Positions 11,242 through 31,369 are shown, counted from the stretch's first letter. The stretch is DNA of 64,000 bases from Deuterostichococcus epilithicus (GCA_033439295.1 JAVTLE010000008.1:1612001-1676000); one strand, 5' to 3'. Made by a program: numbers and translations. Notes: generated from the letters alone by a model not told the origin.

Positions 11242-14200
11242 CTACCACAGCTGGTGGCTGCCGGTGCTGTTGGTGCGGTGGTGCCCGTTCAACAGGCCTG
11301 TGCCCGACAGCAGGCCGTTGGGCAGGCCGGCCTGCACGGGCCCCAGGTGCGGCGCATACTGCGGCGGCGGCAGCTGCCTGTCTGGGCGGGGCGGGAAGCC
11401 TCCGCGGCCGCCGGGGTGGCCGTTCGCCATGAAGCCGCCTGGCGGCCCGCTCGCGGCGCGGGCCGTTCGGCCATTGACGCCGCCGCCGTTGGCACCGCCG
11501 CCACCATCGCTAGGCTGGGCATCGCCAGGGCCGCCGCTGCCGCCGCTGCCAACGGGGCCTGCGCTGGCGCCTGCGCCGCCGCCGGCGTAGAAGGCGGCTG
11601 AGGCAGGCGGCGGGCCGGGCGGCGCAGACGCGCCCAAGGGAGGCGCCGTCTTGCGGCCGTGCTGCGGCGGCCCTGGAGGCGGGCGCCCCTGGCCGGGGTG
11701 GTGCCCAGGCGCCGGCGTCGTCTGCCCGCCTGTGGGCGCACGAGGCAGAAAAGTCTCCGGGCAGGCCCCCGCTCTGGTGCGTCAAACTACTGCAGTACCA
11801 ACATGCAGTAGGAGCCGCTTCGGAAGCTGTAGATATGTGCACACCACAGCACGTGGCTGGGCGCCAGGACTGCCGACTGTGCACATGCGCCGGCACGCAA
11901 TTAGAGGGTCGCCGGCGGCGCACCAGAGGAGGTGACGGAGGCGGTGCCGCTGGCAAGGCTCTCCACAGAGGACACACTGCCGAGGGCTCCGAGACTGGAA
12001 ACCACCGAGGTGGCCGCAGCTGCCGCGCCCTCCTCATGCCGCCGCTGCGCCTGCAGGCGACATGCGATGTCAGTCGAGCTCCACCATCTCATCGCCATCC
12101 ACCGCTCTCGATAGCGTGGACGACAGCACGTGGCCCTCAGCAGGGCATTCTGCTGCAGCTGCACGTCGGCGACTGCAGCATCTGGGGAGGGAGCAGGCGT
12201 CTAGAGGGTCACAAGGCCCGGCGCACAGCCCTGCAGGGACAGGCGAGGGGCAGCAGGGATGACCTGGAGCTCGCGCACGCGGCGCAGGCCGGCCTCATGC
12301 ACGCGCGCCAGCGCGTCCAGCTCCGCAGGCGGCAGCTGCTGCAGCCCCGCACCCATGAGCGGGCCGATGCGCGCCTGTGGTTGCAGGCCCCGGGGGGCTC
12401 TCAGGGCTCGGTCCGTGAAGACATCTCAGCGAAGGGTGGGAGTCCCAGGCTTCCTTCAGGCTGCTCTGGCAGGGGTGGAGTTGGACATATCTTAGAGCAG
12501 CTGCACTGTCAGTGCTGGTGGCATCGCTGACCGGTCAGCATCTCGCCCTGCACCTCCAGGGTGCGTCAGGCCCTCGACCCGCACGGCTGACTGCCGCAAA
12601 GTGCCTATGCGTCGATGAGATCGGGTTGTGAAATGCAATTGAGATATGCCGATGACATCGGATGCCGACAGTGCAGTGCAACTGCAGCCGGGGGACCCGG
12701 TGGCGGCACATCCTAAACCCCAAGGCCACACCTGGGCGTCAGACAGCGACGACTCCAGCTGGCCGATGTACTCGCCGTGCACGCGCAGCTTGGCCTCCAC
12801 CGTCTCGATATACGCCTTGCAGCGGGTGACCTCCTCCTGCCGCACATTGGCCGTGTCCCGCTCCGCCGCCACCTGCTTCTGCGCCTCCCGCAGGCGCCCC
12901 TGCGCCGGGGGCAGGCACCGCAGGAATTGAGACTTGGGGATTACGGCTCGTGCCACGCATGGGCCTAGCTCCTCGAGAGACATGGCGGGAAAGCTGCCTT
13001 GGACCGCAGCGAAGGGGCGGCAGCACTGCGGCCGCTGCTCCAGTGCCGCAAACGGCCACAGGCTACCCCCCGCCGCTCGAGCAGACCCTCGCCTCCCCAG
13101 GCCATCACAGGAAAGCTTGGATGTGCTTCATGTGCACGAAAGCCGTGCTTGATTCGAAGGCTTGTGGATGCTCACCTCGTGCCCGTCGGCGGCAGAGGCG
13201 GCGCTGGCGGACGCAGCGGCCTCGTCGGCAGCGCGCGTGGCGGCGGCCTTGGCCTCCTTGAGGCGCTCGGCCGCTGCCGCCTTGTCACGCTGCGCCCGCT
13301 TGGCGTCATCCCGCCGTGCCGCCTGATCGACCACGGCAGACACATGGCCTCAGCAGAACAGCAGGTGCATCATCATGGTCGGATGAGAGGAAACAGCTCG
13401 CACAAGCATAGCGTTGATAGGTCTCTGTGCCGAACCGGCAGGCATGCGAGCATGCGAACCCTGGAAGGACCTCCGCTGCTTGGCTCATGATCGACATGCG
13501 CCCAGAGAGGGCGAAGCATCAACGAGAAACAGCTGGCGCTGCCGTATGAACAGCGCAGGCAGGAAAACCAAAGCCACCTTGAGGCGGGCGAGCGCGGCCT
13601 CGCCCTCTTTCAGGCGCGCGGACAACTCGCGGGCCTCGCCGGCGGAGTTGGCCGCCAGCTCGTCGCGTTCCGCCCTCACCCACTCCACCTGCTTCTCCAT
13701 GTTGCGCAGCTTTGCCTGCGCGGCAGGGTTGCGGGCTTGAACATGGGCAACACTGGGTGTCAACCTTGTTTGTCAGCACCCCTCCACTGGTTTTTATGCT
13801 GTCGTCCAGCACCAGCCTGCAGCCTCGCAAGACATGCTGCGAGTGCGGCACCGATCAGCAGATGCTGCGGCCACGGCGCAGCCTGGTCGCCTTTGGCGCC
13901 AGCGTGACTGCAGGTGGGTGTAAACCGGGGAGCGAGGATCCTCGAGGGCCGAGGTTCAGGGGGCCACAGCAGACCTGCAGGTCCTTGCGCTCCTCGGCGA
14001 AGCTCGCGGCGTCAGCCTTACGGTCAGACCGCTCGCGCGCTAGCTGCGCGGCGGCCTCTGCGCAGCGCTCCTCCACGCCGCGGCGCTCGCGCTGCGCCTT
14101 GGCCGCCGCCTCGCGCCCCGCGGCGCCAGCCTGCTCCGTCGCCTCCTCCGCGCTCCGCACCGCCCGCCGCAGCACCTCGGCCTGAGTGCGGTGAGGGGGG

Positions 14201-17200
14201 CGCGAGGCGTCACGAAAACCGTGACAGCAACGGAACCGGCTGCGGTGTCGATCTGCGGGAGCGACCGCTCCATGCTTGTGATGCTTGAGTCGAGGCATGC
14301 AGGGCACTTGCGCGCTGCCAGGGCCGCCAGCCGCACGGGCTGCGCCTTGACAGACCCCTGACCCCTTCCACCTTTTCGCCGAAAAACCCCGTGCCGTCCA
14401 GCAGTTGCCACAGAACAGCTGCAATCCCAGCACAGCGCCTGTCATTTGAGAAAGTCCCACCTGCTGGGCGGCGGACTGGGCAGCCTGCAGCAGCAGGCGC
14501 AGCGTGGCCTGCATGCGCGGAGGCTGCCCCTCGACCGCCGCCAGCAGCACCTCCTGCGCCGCCGCCGCAGCCTCGGGGCCCGCGGCCTCCGCGGCTGCGG
14601 CGGCAGCCGCCGCCTTTGCCGCCTTGCCCTTCTTGCTGCCGCTTGGAGCTGCCGCCTCGTTGCCATCCTGTGCATGTTCGTCAAAGGGATTTGGCGTGCG
14701 GGCCGGTCGATTGAGAACCATGCCATGAGCAGCGGCAGCGCGCCCTTATGGCGGCTGGCAGGAGGCAGGGTGATGTGCTGGTAGCATGGAAAACAGCAGA
14801 GCAGAGCAGTGGGCACAGAACAGCAGACTGCAAAGACCGACCTTTGCAGGGGGCGCGGCGGCAGAAGACGGCGCCGCAGCCGCGCGGCCAACGAGGCCGC
14901 GCAGCAGCCGCTCCCGGCAGGCCTCATCGCCGCCGTACAGCTGGAACAGCGCGGCGTACAGTCCCGCGGCAAAGGTGCGAACGCGCACGGCGCGGCTGCC
15001 CAGCATGGCTTCGGCCATGGCTAGCACCGCGGGGAAGTCGTCCGTTGCGGTCAGCATGCTGTAGTGGCCCGGCCCCGGCGCTGCACCTGCACAGGGCCAC
15101 TGGGATGTGAGGCGCCAGTCCGAATGCGAAGTAAGCCTGCCGCCGGGTCTACAGCCCAGTGGTTCGTTCACAGCGGCCCACACGGAAGCTGCTGCTGGCT
15201 GTCTGCAAAGCGCCCCACCTTGGAGCCAGAGCAGCCCTTCCAGCTGCCCCCCTTGCATGCTCGTAGGCAAGAACGAGCTGGGAGACTCACCAGAAGCGTC
15301 GCTGGGCGCGCTGCCGCCGGGCGGCGGCTGCCGCTGCTGCTGCGGCTGCTGCGCCGGAGTGGCCGCGCCGCTGGCGCTGCGGACGTAGTGGCGCCGCTCC
15401 AGGGCCGCCGCCGCCGCACTGTCCGTGACCAGGCCCTTTGCGACGCACCGCTCCAGCACCCGCTCCGCCTGTGTGAAGGTGCGAAGCAGACACTGTGAGC
15501 ATCTCCGCTGCCTGCTGCACCGCCCTCACGGTGCCCTCGCATCGGGCGCCTGTCTGCCTGGCATGGCGGTTTGCGACAGCACCTTGCATAGGATTGACGA
15601 AGGGCACAGGGTTCAGCAGGTGAGACACGATGCATGCTGGCACAAGGATGCAGGAGGAGGGCGACAGCAGCGCAGGGATGACAAGACCGCAATGCCGGCG
15701 GGCACGCACCTCAGCGCGCAGGTCGGGCACCGCCAGCAGGTCCAGCAGCACCTCCAGGTCGGCGTTGCTGGCTGTCGCCGTGTCCGGCGCCGGCGCCGAG
15801 CCGTTGGCCTGCATGTCCAGCGTGTGGTTTCAAGGGTGTGTCATGACATTGGGTGCAGCAACTTGCTGCTGTTCGTGCTGCGAGGTAACACCCACGCAGG
15901 ACGGAGCAATCCACTGTTTTAGGCAGCACTCGGACTCTGCCGCTGCAGCACGCCTGCCTGTCCTTCTGCAACCAAGCAGAAGGCGGCCGGCCAGGAACCG
16001 GCGTGCCCTCACCTGCGCATCGGGCGCGGCCGCGGGCTTGGCGCCCTTGGCATCGGCGTCGATGTCGGCCAGCACCGCCGACGCCACGTCCCGGTGCTGC
16101 AGCACCGCCAGGCGCATCGCGTCCAGGGTGCCGCCGGCGGCGCCGGGCGCGGCGGAGCGGACGCGGCCGCGCACGCAGCGCACCGCGGGGGCGCGCGCCG
16201 ACGGCGACTCGCTGGCCAGCTTCAGCACCAGGCCAACCGCCGGCGGCAGCTCCGCCTCCGACAGCATCGGCAGCGCCTGTGGAGGGAGGGGGGCGGCGGC
16301 CGTCGGAGACTGTGCAGAGCATCTGTGCAGCATCTGGCAGGGCCACAGCCAAGAGCGCCGCGTCTACATCGATCAGCTTACCAACACCGCCATCCTGAGC
16401 GCGCTACAAAGCAGCAGCAGGAGGACCACAACACAACGCATGCTAGCACACGGGGTTGCCGTCTCCCCTGCCTGAGCAGCAGCGCCGCACCTCCAGGGCG
16501 GCGCGGAGGACCTTTTCCGCCACGGCGGGGTCGATGCGCAGGCGGCCCAACGCGGCAAGGACGGGCATGCGCAGCGCGGCCTCCATGTCGGCACCCTCGC
16601 GGGCCGCCTCCGCCAGGCGGCCCAGCAGCGCGCCCGCCGCCGCGGTGTGCTCCCCCGTCTCCACCAGCTTGGGCACCAGCATGACCACCTCCGCCTGCAG
16701 CGCCCGCGGCACCACTGCGCGGCGGCGGCAGAGGAGGGGACCTTTAGGGTTGAAGGGGGGANNAAGGGGGGGCTTCCGATGTGATCTCGTCTCGTCTGGG
16801 AGCAGGCTCCAGCCTGGCTCAGGCCTCCCGGGCCAGCGGCTGCGACTTGCCCCCCCCTGAACGAGCTGTTCAACAGGTGCTCATGATTCTCTTCGCTGTG
16901 CTTCATCTGGACCTGGCATGTGAGTCCATGACCAAACGAGTGCTGCGCCCGAGGCGTAGAGATGCCAGAACACCCGGCGACTCACCTGCGAGCAGCGCCG
17001 CGACCTTGTGCACCGAGAGGTACGAGCGGCTGCGCGCGGCTGCGGGCTCGCTGGCGGCGCGCCCCTGGCACACGCCCGTGTCCAGGCCGGCCAGCCACGC
17101 CACCATCTGCTGCAGCACATCCTCGGTATCCGGCCAGATGTCGAAGGCGTCCGGCGCCGGCAGCGCGCCGTCTGCCGCCCGCTGCCGCTGCTGCTGCTGC

Positions 17201-20200
17201 CGCTGCACCTCAGCGCCGTCCGCGCCGCCGCCGACCGGCACGAGCGCCAGGTCGGTCGAGGACGAGACGGCAGCTGCGACGTCCGCCGCCGCCGCTGCCG
17301 CAACCGCCAGCGCTGCGGCCGGCTGGTCTGGCTGTGCTGGCTGCGCCTCGGCACCCTCGGCCGCTTCATGGCCGTCCACGTTGCTGGACCGCGGCGTGTC
17401 GTGCGCGGCGATCGACGTCGCCGCCGAGCTGCAGGGCGTGCCCGCCGACAGCGCCGTGCCGCGGCTAACAGCGCCTGCCGCAGCCGCCGCCAGGCCGCAA
17501 ATCGCCTTGTGCGGCACGGGAGTCGCCGGCGGCCTCCCCCGCGCCGCGGGCGCCTCGCTGCCTGCGGAGCCGCGGCCCTCGCTGAGGCTGCCGGAGGGCG
17601 CCGCCGCGAGCGCCGGTGGCGCGCCGGCGGCGTCGCTGGGTGCCGCCGCGCTGGCCTGCCGCGCCAGCTGCGCCACGTTGGGGTCGGGGCCGGCGGCGCT
17701 GCTGCTGCAGTCTGCTGCGTAGTCGCCCGACCGGGGGTCGTGCTGCTGGGGGTGGTGCTGGTGCCCGTGCGGGTGCGGGTGTGCGTGAGACGCCAGGCCG
17801 TCGCCGTGGCTGCGGCCCCGCGCGTGCGCCGCCTTTAGCTCCCGCTTGGCTGCGTGCAGCGAGCACAGGCAGGCGTCACCAGGCAGTTGGCTTTCTGCAT
17901 GCACTTCCCGGCAGGCACAGCTGGCACTGCAGCGTCCACAGCACCAGAGCGACGGTAGGACAGACCAGGCGTCTGTTATGCGTATAACCACCTCACCTGA
18001 GGAGGGCTGCTGGCGCGCCGGCTGCTGGCGGTCGAGCGGCAGCAGCAGCCCCAGCTCCACCTTTTTCGCGTTCTGGCATGCGGTGACCATCAGGTCCATG
18101 AGCAGGTCGATGAGCGCGTGCTGCAGCGGCTTCACGCCCATCAGCACGCTCAGCACGCTGGGACCGGTCGCCAGGTGCCGTCGCGGCAGCGCCGGCTGCC
18201 GCTCGGCCGCCGTCTGCTGGCCCGCCGCTGCTGCCTCGGCTCCGCCGGCTGCGCCTTCCGNGCCGCCGGCGGCGTCGCATCGCCGGATGCCGCCGCGTCG
18301 TCGCCGGACGGCGGCGCAGCGTCGCTGGCGGGCGGCTCCATGGCTGCGGCGGCGGCGGCGGCTGTGGCCGCCCTGTCGGCGGCCACCGCAGTGGGCTGCA
18401 GCAGCCGCCGCACCTTAAAGGTGTCGCGCACGTACAGGTGCAGGCCCGCCAGCAGCGCTGCGACCGCCTCCGAGTCCGCCAGCACCTTGTCGCGCAGCGT
18501 CGCCTGCGTCGCCGCTGTTGCGGCAGGCAGGGGCACGCCCGTGAAGTCTTGGCGAATGCCCCGAGGCCGTTGACGCCAGGCTTGATGCAACAATGATGCA
18601 TGTGGCCGCTTGCCCACGGACCTCAGTGGAAGGGTTTCGACAGGACCCTTCACCTACTCCTCACCTGCTCCTCACCTACTCCTGACAGTCAGAGTGCCAA
18701 TGCAGCCAAAGAATCTGGCGCTGTTTCACAGAGCTTCAGGGGCGCATTACAAACAGGCCAGGTCACGCACCGATGGTGTCGAAGAGCGTGGGCGGCTCAT
18801 CACCGGAGCCCAGCTGCACGCCCGCGCGTGCCAGCATGCCCCGGAGCACCTCCTCCTCGCTGTCGCTGCTGCAGGCGGAAACATGCACAGCAAATCACGC
18901 TTGCTGTCCCTGTAGGCGACGAACATGCGAGACTGCCCCGCAGCACCTCCGCTGTCGCTGCTGCACTGGAATGACTAATTCGGGCGTGCACAGCCTTGCC
19001 GCGATGCTGCAGCCAGCTGCTCAGCTCAGCTCAGCACAGCATAGCACAGCGCTGCACAGGGCTGGAAGTGCAGCGCGTGCGCGCTGCTGCCAACCCGCCC
19101 TGCACCCGGCAGGGACCGCGCTGCTCCGCATGCGCTTCGTCACAGGCTCCCGTCGCCGCCGCCTTCATCGCCCAAAGCCCCCTTGGAACAAAAATGCGCC
19201 GCCTCACCTGCTGGTGTCGTCCAGGCCGGAGTCGTCGCTGGCGCCGGCGGAGTCTGGCGCGGTGGAGACGCCGTCGCCCTCCTCGTCCGATGCGTACGTG
19301 TCCAGGTCCGCAAACTCGAACCAGGGGCAGCAGTCCAGGATCTCGCACGCCAGCACCACGCCATCCCTGTAGCATTCGGTGGGAGGCGGGTGGTGGCGGG
19401 GGAGGCGAGGCTCAGACTGCTGGCGGAGGGAGTCTCGGATGCAGCACGACCGCAGGTGCACGCAGCGCCGCCAGCAGCTGGTGCCGATGCAGGCTTACAC
19501 CTTCTGCACTTGAGCCGACGGTCGAGACGAGGACACCATGAGTCAGGTGTGGGTCGTGATGGGGGGAAGGTGAAGGGGCGCACTTGTGCAGGAAGCCGGC
19601 CTCCGGGTCGCACATGTCCGACACCTTGACGAACTGCAGCACCGAGTTGTTCCAGGACTTGGTGCAGATGGCAGACTCCTTCCACTCCGTGCGCTCCGGC
19701 CGCTTCTGGTTCATCACCGCGATGCTGCGCCAGGCGATGTGGGACCGCAGTGTCAGACAGTGGAGGCCATCAGCGTTTATGCGGCCCTTGCATCGCCAAT
19801 CCAAACACAGGGCAGACAGAGCACTCGGAGGAACGCCACTGCGTCTGCAGGCGAGTACCATGGCGCTGTTAAGAAGTGCGGGCGGCAAAGGTCACGTGGT
19901 GCAGCGAAACGGCAACGGAGGCAAGGTACTGACTGCTCACCGGTACTTGACCCAGAAGTTGCGCTCCGGGTCGCCGACCAGGGCGTCGCTCTCCAGGTAG
20001 ATGCACAGCGTGTCGAACGACTCGTACACCCCCAGCCGCAGCTCGCAGGGGCCCGCCGCAAAATACCTGCGCAGCAAGCGCGCTGATTCACATGCCTTGG
20101 CCTGGAGCAAGCCAGGCGACGCCGTGGACGGCCTGTGCCGTGACCAGTGACTGACGCCGGGGGACATGTGTGTTGGAAGCAATGACACTGACAGGAGGCG

Positions 20201-23200
20201 GATCCCCAACGCCCCAGCAGGTTGTATCGCAGTGTGCTTCATGTTGCCTGATGGCGTTGCTAGTGTGGCTGCCAGCTGGGTCCACAGCGTATGCACGTTC
20301 CCGGCCGCGCTCGTTGACTGAAATCACTGACCTGCTGAAAATCTTGCGCGTCTCCATGATCTCCTTGAAGGCCACGAAGTTCTCGATGCGCCAGGTGAAC
20401 TTGATCTTCTTGCCCTGCGCCGCGGGGCCCGCGCTGCGGTCTGCCGGCGGCACCGCCGGCGGCGGGCANGTGCTGAGCGAGGTGCCGGGCTCCGCCGGCG
20501 GCGCCGCCGACAGCGCCTCCGCCACCTCGTCCGCCAGCGACAGCGGCGTCACCGCGATCTCCTGCTGCTCCGTCGCCTCCTTCAGCACCAGCACCTGCGG
20601 AGGGCCGCACAGGCCCCACGCGAGGGTCAGGACGGTCTCCTGTGGCTGTACTCTGGCGGGCAAACAGCACGGTGCAGGGACACAGCCACAAGCAGCCTGC
20701 TGCGACATGCGAGTTTGGGGTCCATTTGCCTGGATCCATCTGGCTGTCGGGCATCCAAGGCGAGCTGTCCCCTCCCAACAGCATCCCGCCCAACGCCTGG
20801 CCGGAGTCCCAGTCACCTCAGCGGAGAAGACCACGGTGTCGTGCACGAGGAAGCCGGCGTCCTGGTCGAACAGGCTGGTGAGCGTGACGAACTCACGCCA
20901 GCCCCAGTCCTTGGCGGCGCGCGAGTAGCGGTTCTGCGACTCCTTCGCCACCGCCCGGTCCTCTGCCTTTTGGTTGACCACCGTCAGGCGGTGGCTGACG
21001 AAGCAGGACCAATCGTTGGGGCCCTGCCGCGGGTCCGTCACCTCCAGAAACATGGACAGGTGGTTCGGCGGCTGCGACTGGCCTGCGGCGGCAGCAGGAA
21101 GGGGCGGCGGCAGGTCAGGTCAGGCCGAGAGTGGTCTTGCTTGCAAACTAGTGAACAGCAATCAGATCAGCAGGGCTTGCTGTGCTTCCGTCAGTCTCAG
21201 TGACAATTGCCGCTCAGCCCTCTCCATGCTTCTGCACCTGACCATTGATCGGCTCCCAGACCGCGCTGCCCAAGTGCATGCCAGACAGCTCATCAGCCGA
21301 AGCAGCCGCGAAGCTCAGCCCACCTCGGGGGTAGACGATGAGGCGGCAGTCGCGGTTGCCGATCTGAAAGTGGCGGCTTTTGATACACAGCGCCGTGATC
21401 TTGCGCTTCTTCAGCAAGTCCTTGAGCCGCGTGAAGTTCTCGATACGCCACACGAAGCGCCCCGAGTAGCCATCGCCCGGCCCACCGCCCTGCACGCCCG
21501 AAAGCTGAGTTTCACACAACGCAATGCACACCCCAACCTGGGTGTGCATCCTGGCCTGGACCACCTTCCCTTTTCACCCTCTGAGCGCCATGTGCCAAAA
21601 GCCGCTCCCTCTGATGCCAGCTTCTCAGCAGTGCACGGCCGCCTCTCTGCTGCACTATTGCTGCCTCTCCGGCAAGCGTGGCATTGCCGCCGCCTCTCCA
21701 GCATATGCTGGACCTTCCAGGAGCCGCTCCAGGTCCTGAACTTGCCTTGGACTTTGGACGCTTGAGCACGCTGCCGCCGCGGTCCAGATTGCGGGTGAAG
21801 GTGGTGGACTCCTTGATGATGTGGAAGGAGGCGGAAAAGACTGCTGTTTCGTCCACAGTGTATCCCAGCTCTGGGTCCAGGAACTCGGACACCGGCATGA
21901 AGTCGTTCCAGCCCAGGCTGGTGTTGTCCCCGGACTTGGAGTCGGCCGCGAAGCGGCCGTAGGAGTCGCGGTAGCGGTGCTTGCCGCCGGGCAGCTGGTT
22001 GAGCACGCTCATGCGGAAGAGCAGCCAGCAGGTGCGCTCGTTGGGCCCTGAGCGGTCCGTGTCCTTGCTCTCCAGGCTGCACGGCAGAATTGCAGATGCC
22101 TCTGGCTGCTGTTCGAGCAACCATTCCCAGGCGCGCGCGAAATGCCTGAACCGGCAGGCTACCGCACCACAGCTGCTTCCCAACGCTCCATCGCAGCTGC
22201 GAGCGCTCCGCATGATCCAGGGCGCCACTGCCGCCTCCACATTGCACACGCCTCTGGCAAATGCACAGGCACTGTGCAGCATGGATGCGCCGCCATTTGC
22301 CTGCGCCAGCTGGACATGACGTTAGGGACCTGCCAGGAGTGCTGCTGCACTGAACACCAGCATTTGAAACTCACCACATGGACATGTAGTCGATGGAGCC
22401 CACAGAGGACTGGTACACGCTCAGGCGCAGGCTGCACTCGCCCGCGGTGAACACTGGGCTCATGATCTTCTGCGCCTTGATCATCTCCCGGAACAGCGGG
22501 AAGTTGTGCACACGCCAAGTGAAGCGGCCGCTGGTGCTGGCGTCCGAGCCGGCGCCGCCCACCTGCGGGCGCGCGGCGGTGCCATCAGCTTTCTCTGTCT
22601 GCTGACCTTGGTGTTGAATGCACCGGCACCCAGCCCACCCGCCAACCGCCCTGCCGACGCTGCCTCGTGCAGAGATGCATTCGGCATGCAGCCGCAAAAC
22701 CCTCCTCCACCGCATGCCCCAAAGCCTGGCTCCTAGCACCTCCTCGAGCATGCACCACCAGCCCCCTCGAGAACTCACCGGCACGATGGCAGTGATGGCG
22801 CTGCTCGCCAGCTCCGCCTCCCGTGTGAACGAGACCGTCTCGTTCAGCACCAGGATCTCCGCCGACACGACCACCGTGTCGTTGACGGCAAAACCCTGCG
22901 CCGGGTCCAGCACCGCCGCCGCCGGCGCAAAGTCGCACCATCCGTGGCTCTTCTTCTTGCCAGAGAAGCGGTGCCACGAATCGCGGGCTATGGTCTTCGC
23001 CTCGCTGGCGGGGTGCACCAGCGCCAGGCGGTAGCTGGCAAAGCAGTCCCACTTGCCATTCGAGGCGCCCCGCGGGTCCGTGACCTGCGCAGCAGCGGCG
23101 GCAAGATGGTGCTGATGGCACCTTCGCAGGTTGAGGTCCTTCTTTCTGACGATGCATCCCTACAGATAGTCCCGCTGCCCCCTCAGCAGCTGCGGCGCCG

Positions 23201-23746
23201 CAGTACTGCACTCCTCGGACTCCCGAATGCTGTCGGCTGCTCTCGGCTGCATCTGGACCCCCAGCGCGAAGCTAAACGGCGGGGCTCCCACAGCATACGA
23301 GCCGATTGAGGCAAGGCATACGAGGGCCCAAAGCCGCCGTTGTCCGCGTCGCTCTGCCTACCTGAACGTACAGCGAGATATAGCCCGGCAGCGCCTGCGA
23401 GTCGCCGGAGGGATATACCAGCAGCCGCCAGTCGTAGCCTCCGACCTCAAAGTAGCGGCTCCACAGCGTGCGCTGCTTCACCTGCGGTGCGAGTGTCAAG
23501 CTTTGAACCTGGCGACGGGCAGTTTGGCCCGTCGAGTGTCGTGTTCGACTCCGGCAGCACCCAGCAGGCAGCGCGACCCAGCAACGTCGTCCTGCTGCCT
23601 TCTGCACCCACCTTGCTGAACGGCGCGATGGTCCAACGGCACGTGGCAGCGTCTTTGCTCTGGCGACTGAGCCAGACACCGCCAGCATCAGGCTCCTCGC
23701 CGACGGGGTCTGGCCGCGTCACTGCATTGGCGACGACCAGCTCCAT
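11242..23746 (-). CDS. Large four-MATH-domain TRAF-like protein
   Basis: Resembles the large plant MATH/TRAF-like proteins of the At2g25320 type, proposed adaptors in ubiquitin-related assemblies. Exon 1 (23746-23612, 45 codons) ends with CRWTIAPFSK and exon 2 starts at 23481 with VKQRTLWSRYFEVGGYDWR. Four MATH domains follow: about 23640-22780, 22530-21700 (GRFTWRVHNFPLF), 21470-20590 (GRFVWRIENFTRL) and 20410-19300 (KFTWRIENFVAF). Next come an acidic linker, a long Ala-rich helical region (18500-14800), coiled coils (about 14750-12740) and AELDALARVHEAGLRR (about 12340), matching the conserved plant C-terminal helix. The tail is Gly/Pro/Asn-rich and stops at 11242. N bases fall inside (16762-16763, 18261, 20469). 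Many internal boundaries are approximate. An in-frame upstream extension of exon 1 toward 24000 is possible but not supported by similarity. Confidence 0.88.
16762..16763. other. Unresolved bases (NN)
   Basis: Two N bases inside a G-rich run within the multi-MATH gene. Single N bases also occur at 18261 and 20469. They are assembly uncertainties and may hide small length errors in this gene. Confidence 0.95.
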
Positions 23747-25275
23747 GCCGACGTCCAGACTAAGCTGTGCGCTGCCGCGCACTTGTGCCCCTTTTGGCTG
23801 CAGGCTTGCCAGGCTCGCGCAGGCAATCCGAGCGGGTGAAGACTTTGCCTGTAGACTTTCCGCGCAGGGTTTATGACTTGTATGCCAGCCAGGTGAAGAA
23901 GCCGGGCCACACCAGCGGTGGTCGGCGATCTCGATGGTGGCGCAAGGTCGAGAGGACCAGGGGACGACCGTGGCCTGTAAGACTTGAGAACTTGGGTACA
24001 CTCTTGTCGGTCACGGCTGTGCAAAGGTCAGCCATTGGCGTGTCAAGTACTTGCATCCCTCCAGACTAGCATTCACGTGGTGCAGCATCTCGCCAGCGTA
24101 CCTAGCCCTGAGCAGGGGCTTTGTTTCACTTTGAGGCCAACCTTGGATGGTATTGATCAGCTCCCATGACGCGTCATGCACCCCGGAGCCCAGCTTGGGT
24201 CCCAGCACGGTGGCCACACCCTGTGCAAGCGTCTGAAGGCGACTTCGACTTCTGGCCGGAGCTGCATGAACCTGGCGTCATAAACAGGCACCTTGGTTCA
24301 TTATTGTACAGAGGCAGGCACTGTGCAGAACATAGACGCCTAGACGCCGCGCCGAGGTGATAATTGTGCAAGATGGGTGTGAACTTGTCGCGGTGCAGCG
24401 GAGGACAGCTGTGCTACCTTCTGCATCCTATGTGCATGAGGATATAACGTGCTTATCCTCTTTTTTTTGCTTTACCGCAGAGGCTCTGCGAATCCAGCGG
24501 AAAGCATGTGCCATTCAGAGGCGCTGCCAGCAGTATGACCACAAATATAGGCCGGCGGAAACCGCAAGCAACGTCCAGTGTGGCGCCAGCATGACTAGTG
24601 CGCGGTGAGAGCACCAAGAATCTGGCACAGCTGCATCGTATACACGAGATGGCGGCGCATCTCTGATGCGAGAAGCTGGAGTACTGCAGCAAGGACGAGC
24701 AGGGCTTCGACATCTAGCTGTCAGTCGTTTGTGACCCAGGAACATCATACATGCTGGAGCGGCTGGATTTCATGCTACAGGTCTCAGGCTCCTGGCGCCG
24801 GCTTCGACGCATCGACGGATGCCATCCTGAATTTGATGGCAGCGGCACAGACGCCCAGAGATGGGCTACCTGCTGACAGAGTGCTCCAAATAAATTACGA
24901 AGCCTGAGTTACAGTTCTGTGCTTGGGGGCGCAAAAGCAACGTTGCTGCACGAGTTGTAGTAGCCTGTGACTTATAGAGCTAGCGGTCAGGGTATTGCGG
25001 CCCCTCCGCAGCAGTACTTACGCGGCGAAACCTCTAGAGCTCCATTGGCGTGCAACCGGCCGCTGGTGCTGGGAGCAGAAAGTTCGCACGCTGCAACTCT
25101 GAAAGCACATAGTCAATTCACACTTACCAAGCATTAGATCAACATTAAAATCGATCGGGCTGCTTATAGAGGCGCATAACGAGCCGATCCTGCAGGCTCC
25201 CGAGTGCTGTTCGGTTTCACCTTTCCGAGTAGCTTGCAAAAGCATACCGGTGCAGCGAAATCAAAGTCAGCAATC
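23747..25275. other. 1.5-kb region between divergent genes
   Basis: Separates the multi-MATH gene (minus) from HSP110 (plus) and should carry both promoters. Open frames such as 24011-24217 (minus) and 24605-24907 (plus) show no recognisable family. A T8 run followed by a CCGCAG acceptor-like site near 24464-24480 could belong to an unseen 5' UTR intron. Nothing else can be supported. Confidence 0.4.
25077..25086. promoter_or_regulatory. Candidate heat shock element upstream of HSP110
   Basis: AGAAAGTTCG fits the two-unit heat shock factor site nGAAnnTTCn, 190 bases before the HSP110 ATG. Only two contiguous units are seen and three are usual for strong sites, so this is a candidate. Confidence 0.4.

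Positions 25276-31369
<6,094 letters not shown>

Noticed and set aside
16781-17722. Long plus-strand open frame (313 codons)
   Set aside because: Antisense to the Ala-rich part of the multi-MATH gene; long antisense frames are expected from GC-rich codon bias.
24605-24907. Plus-strand frame of 100 codons upstream of HSP110
   Set aside because: No similarity, biased composition typical of non-coding sequence, and no partner exons.
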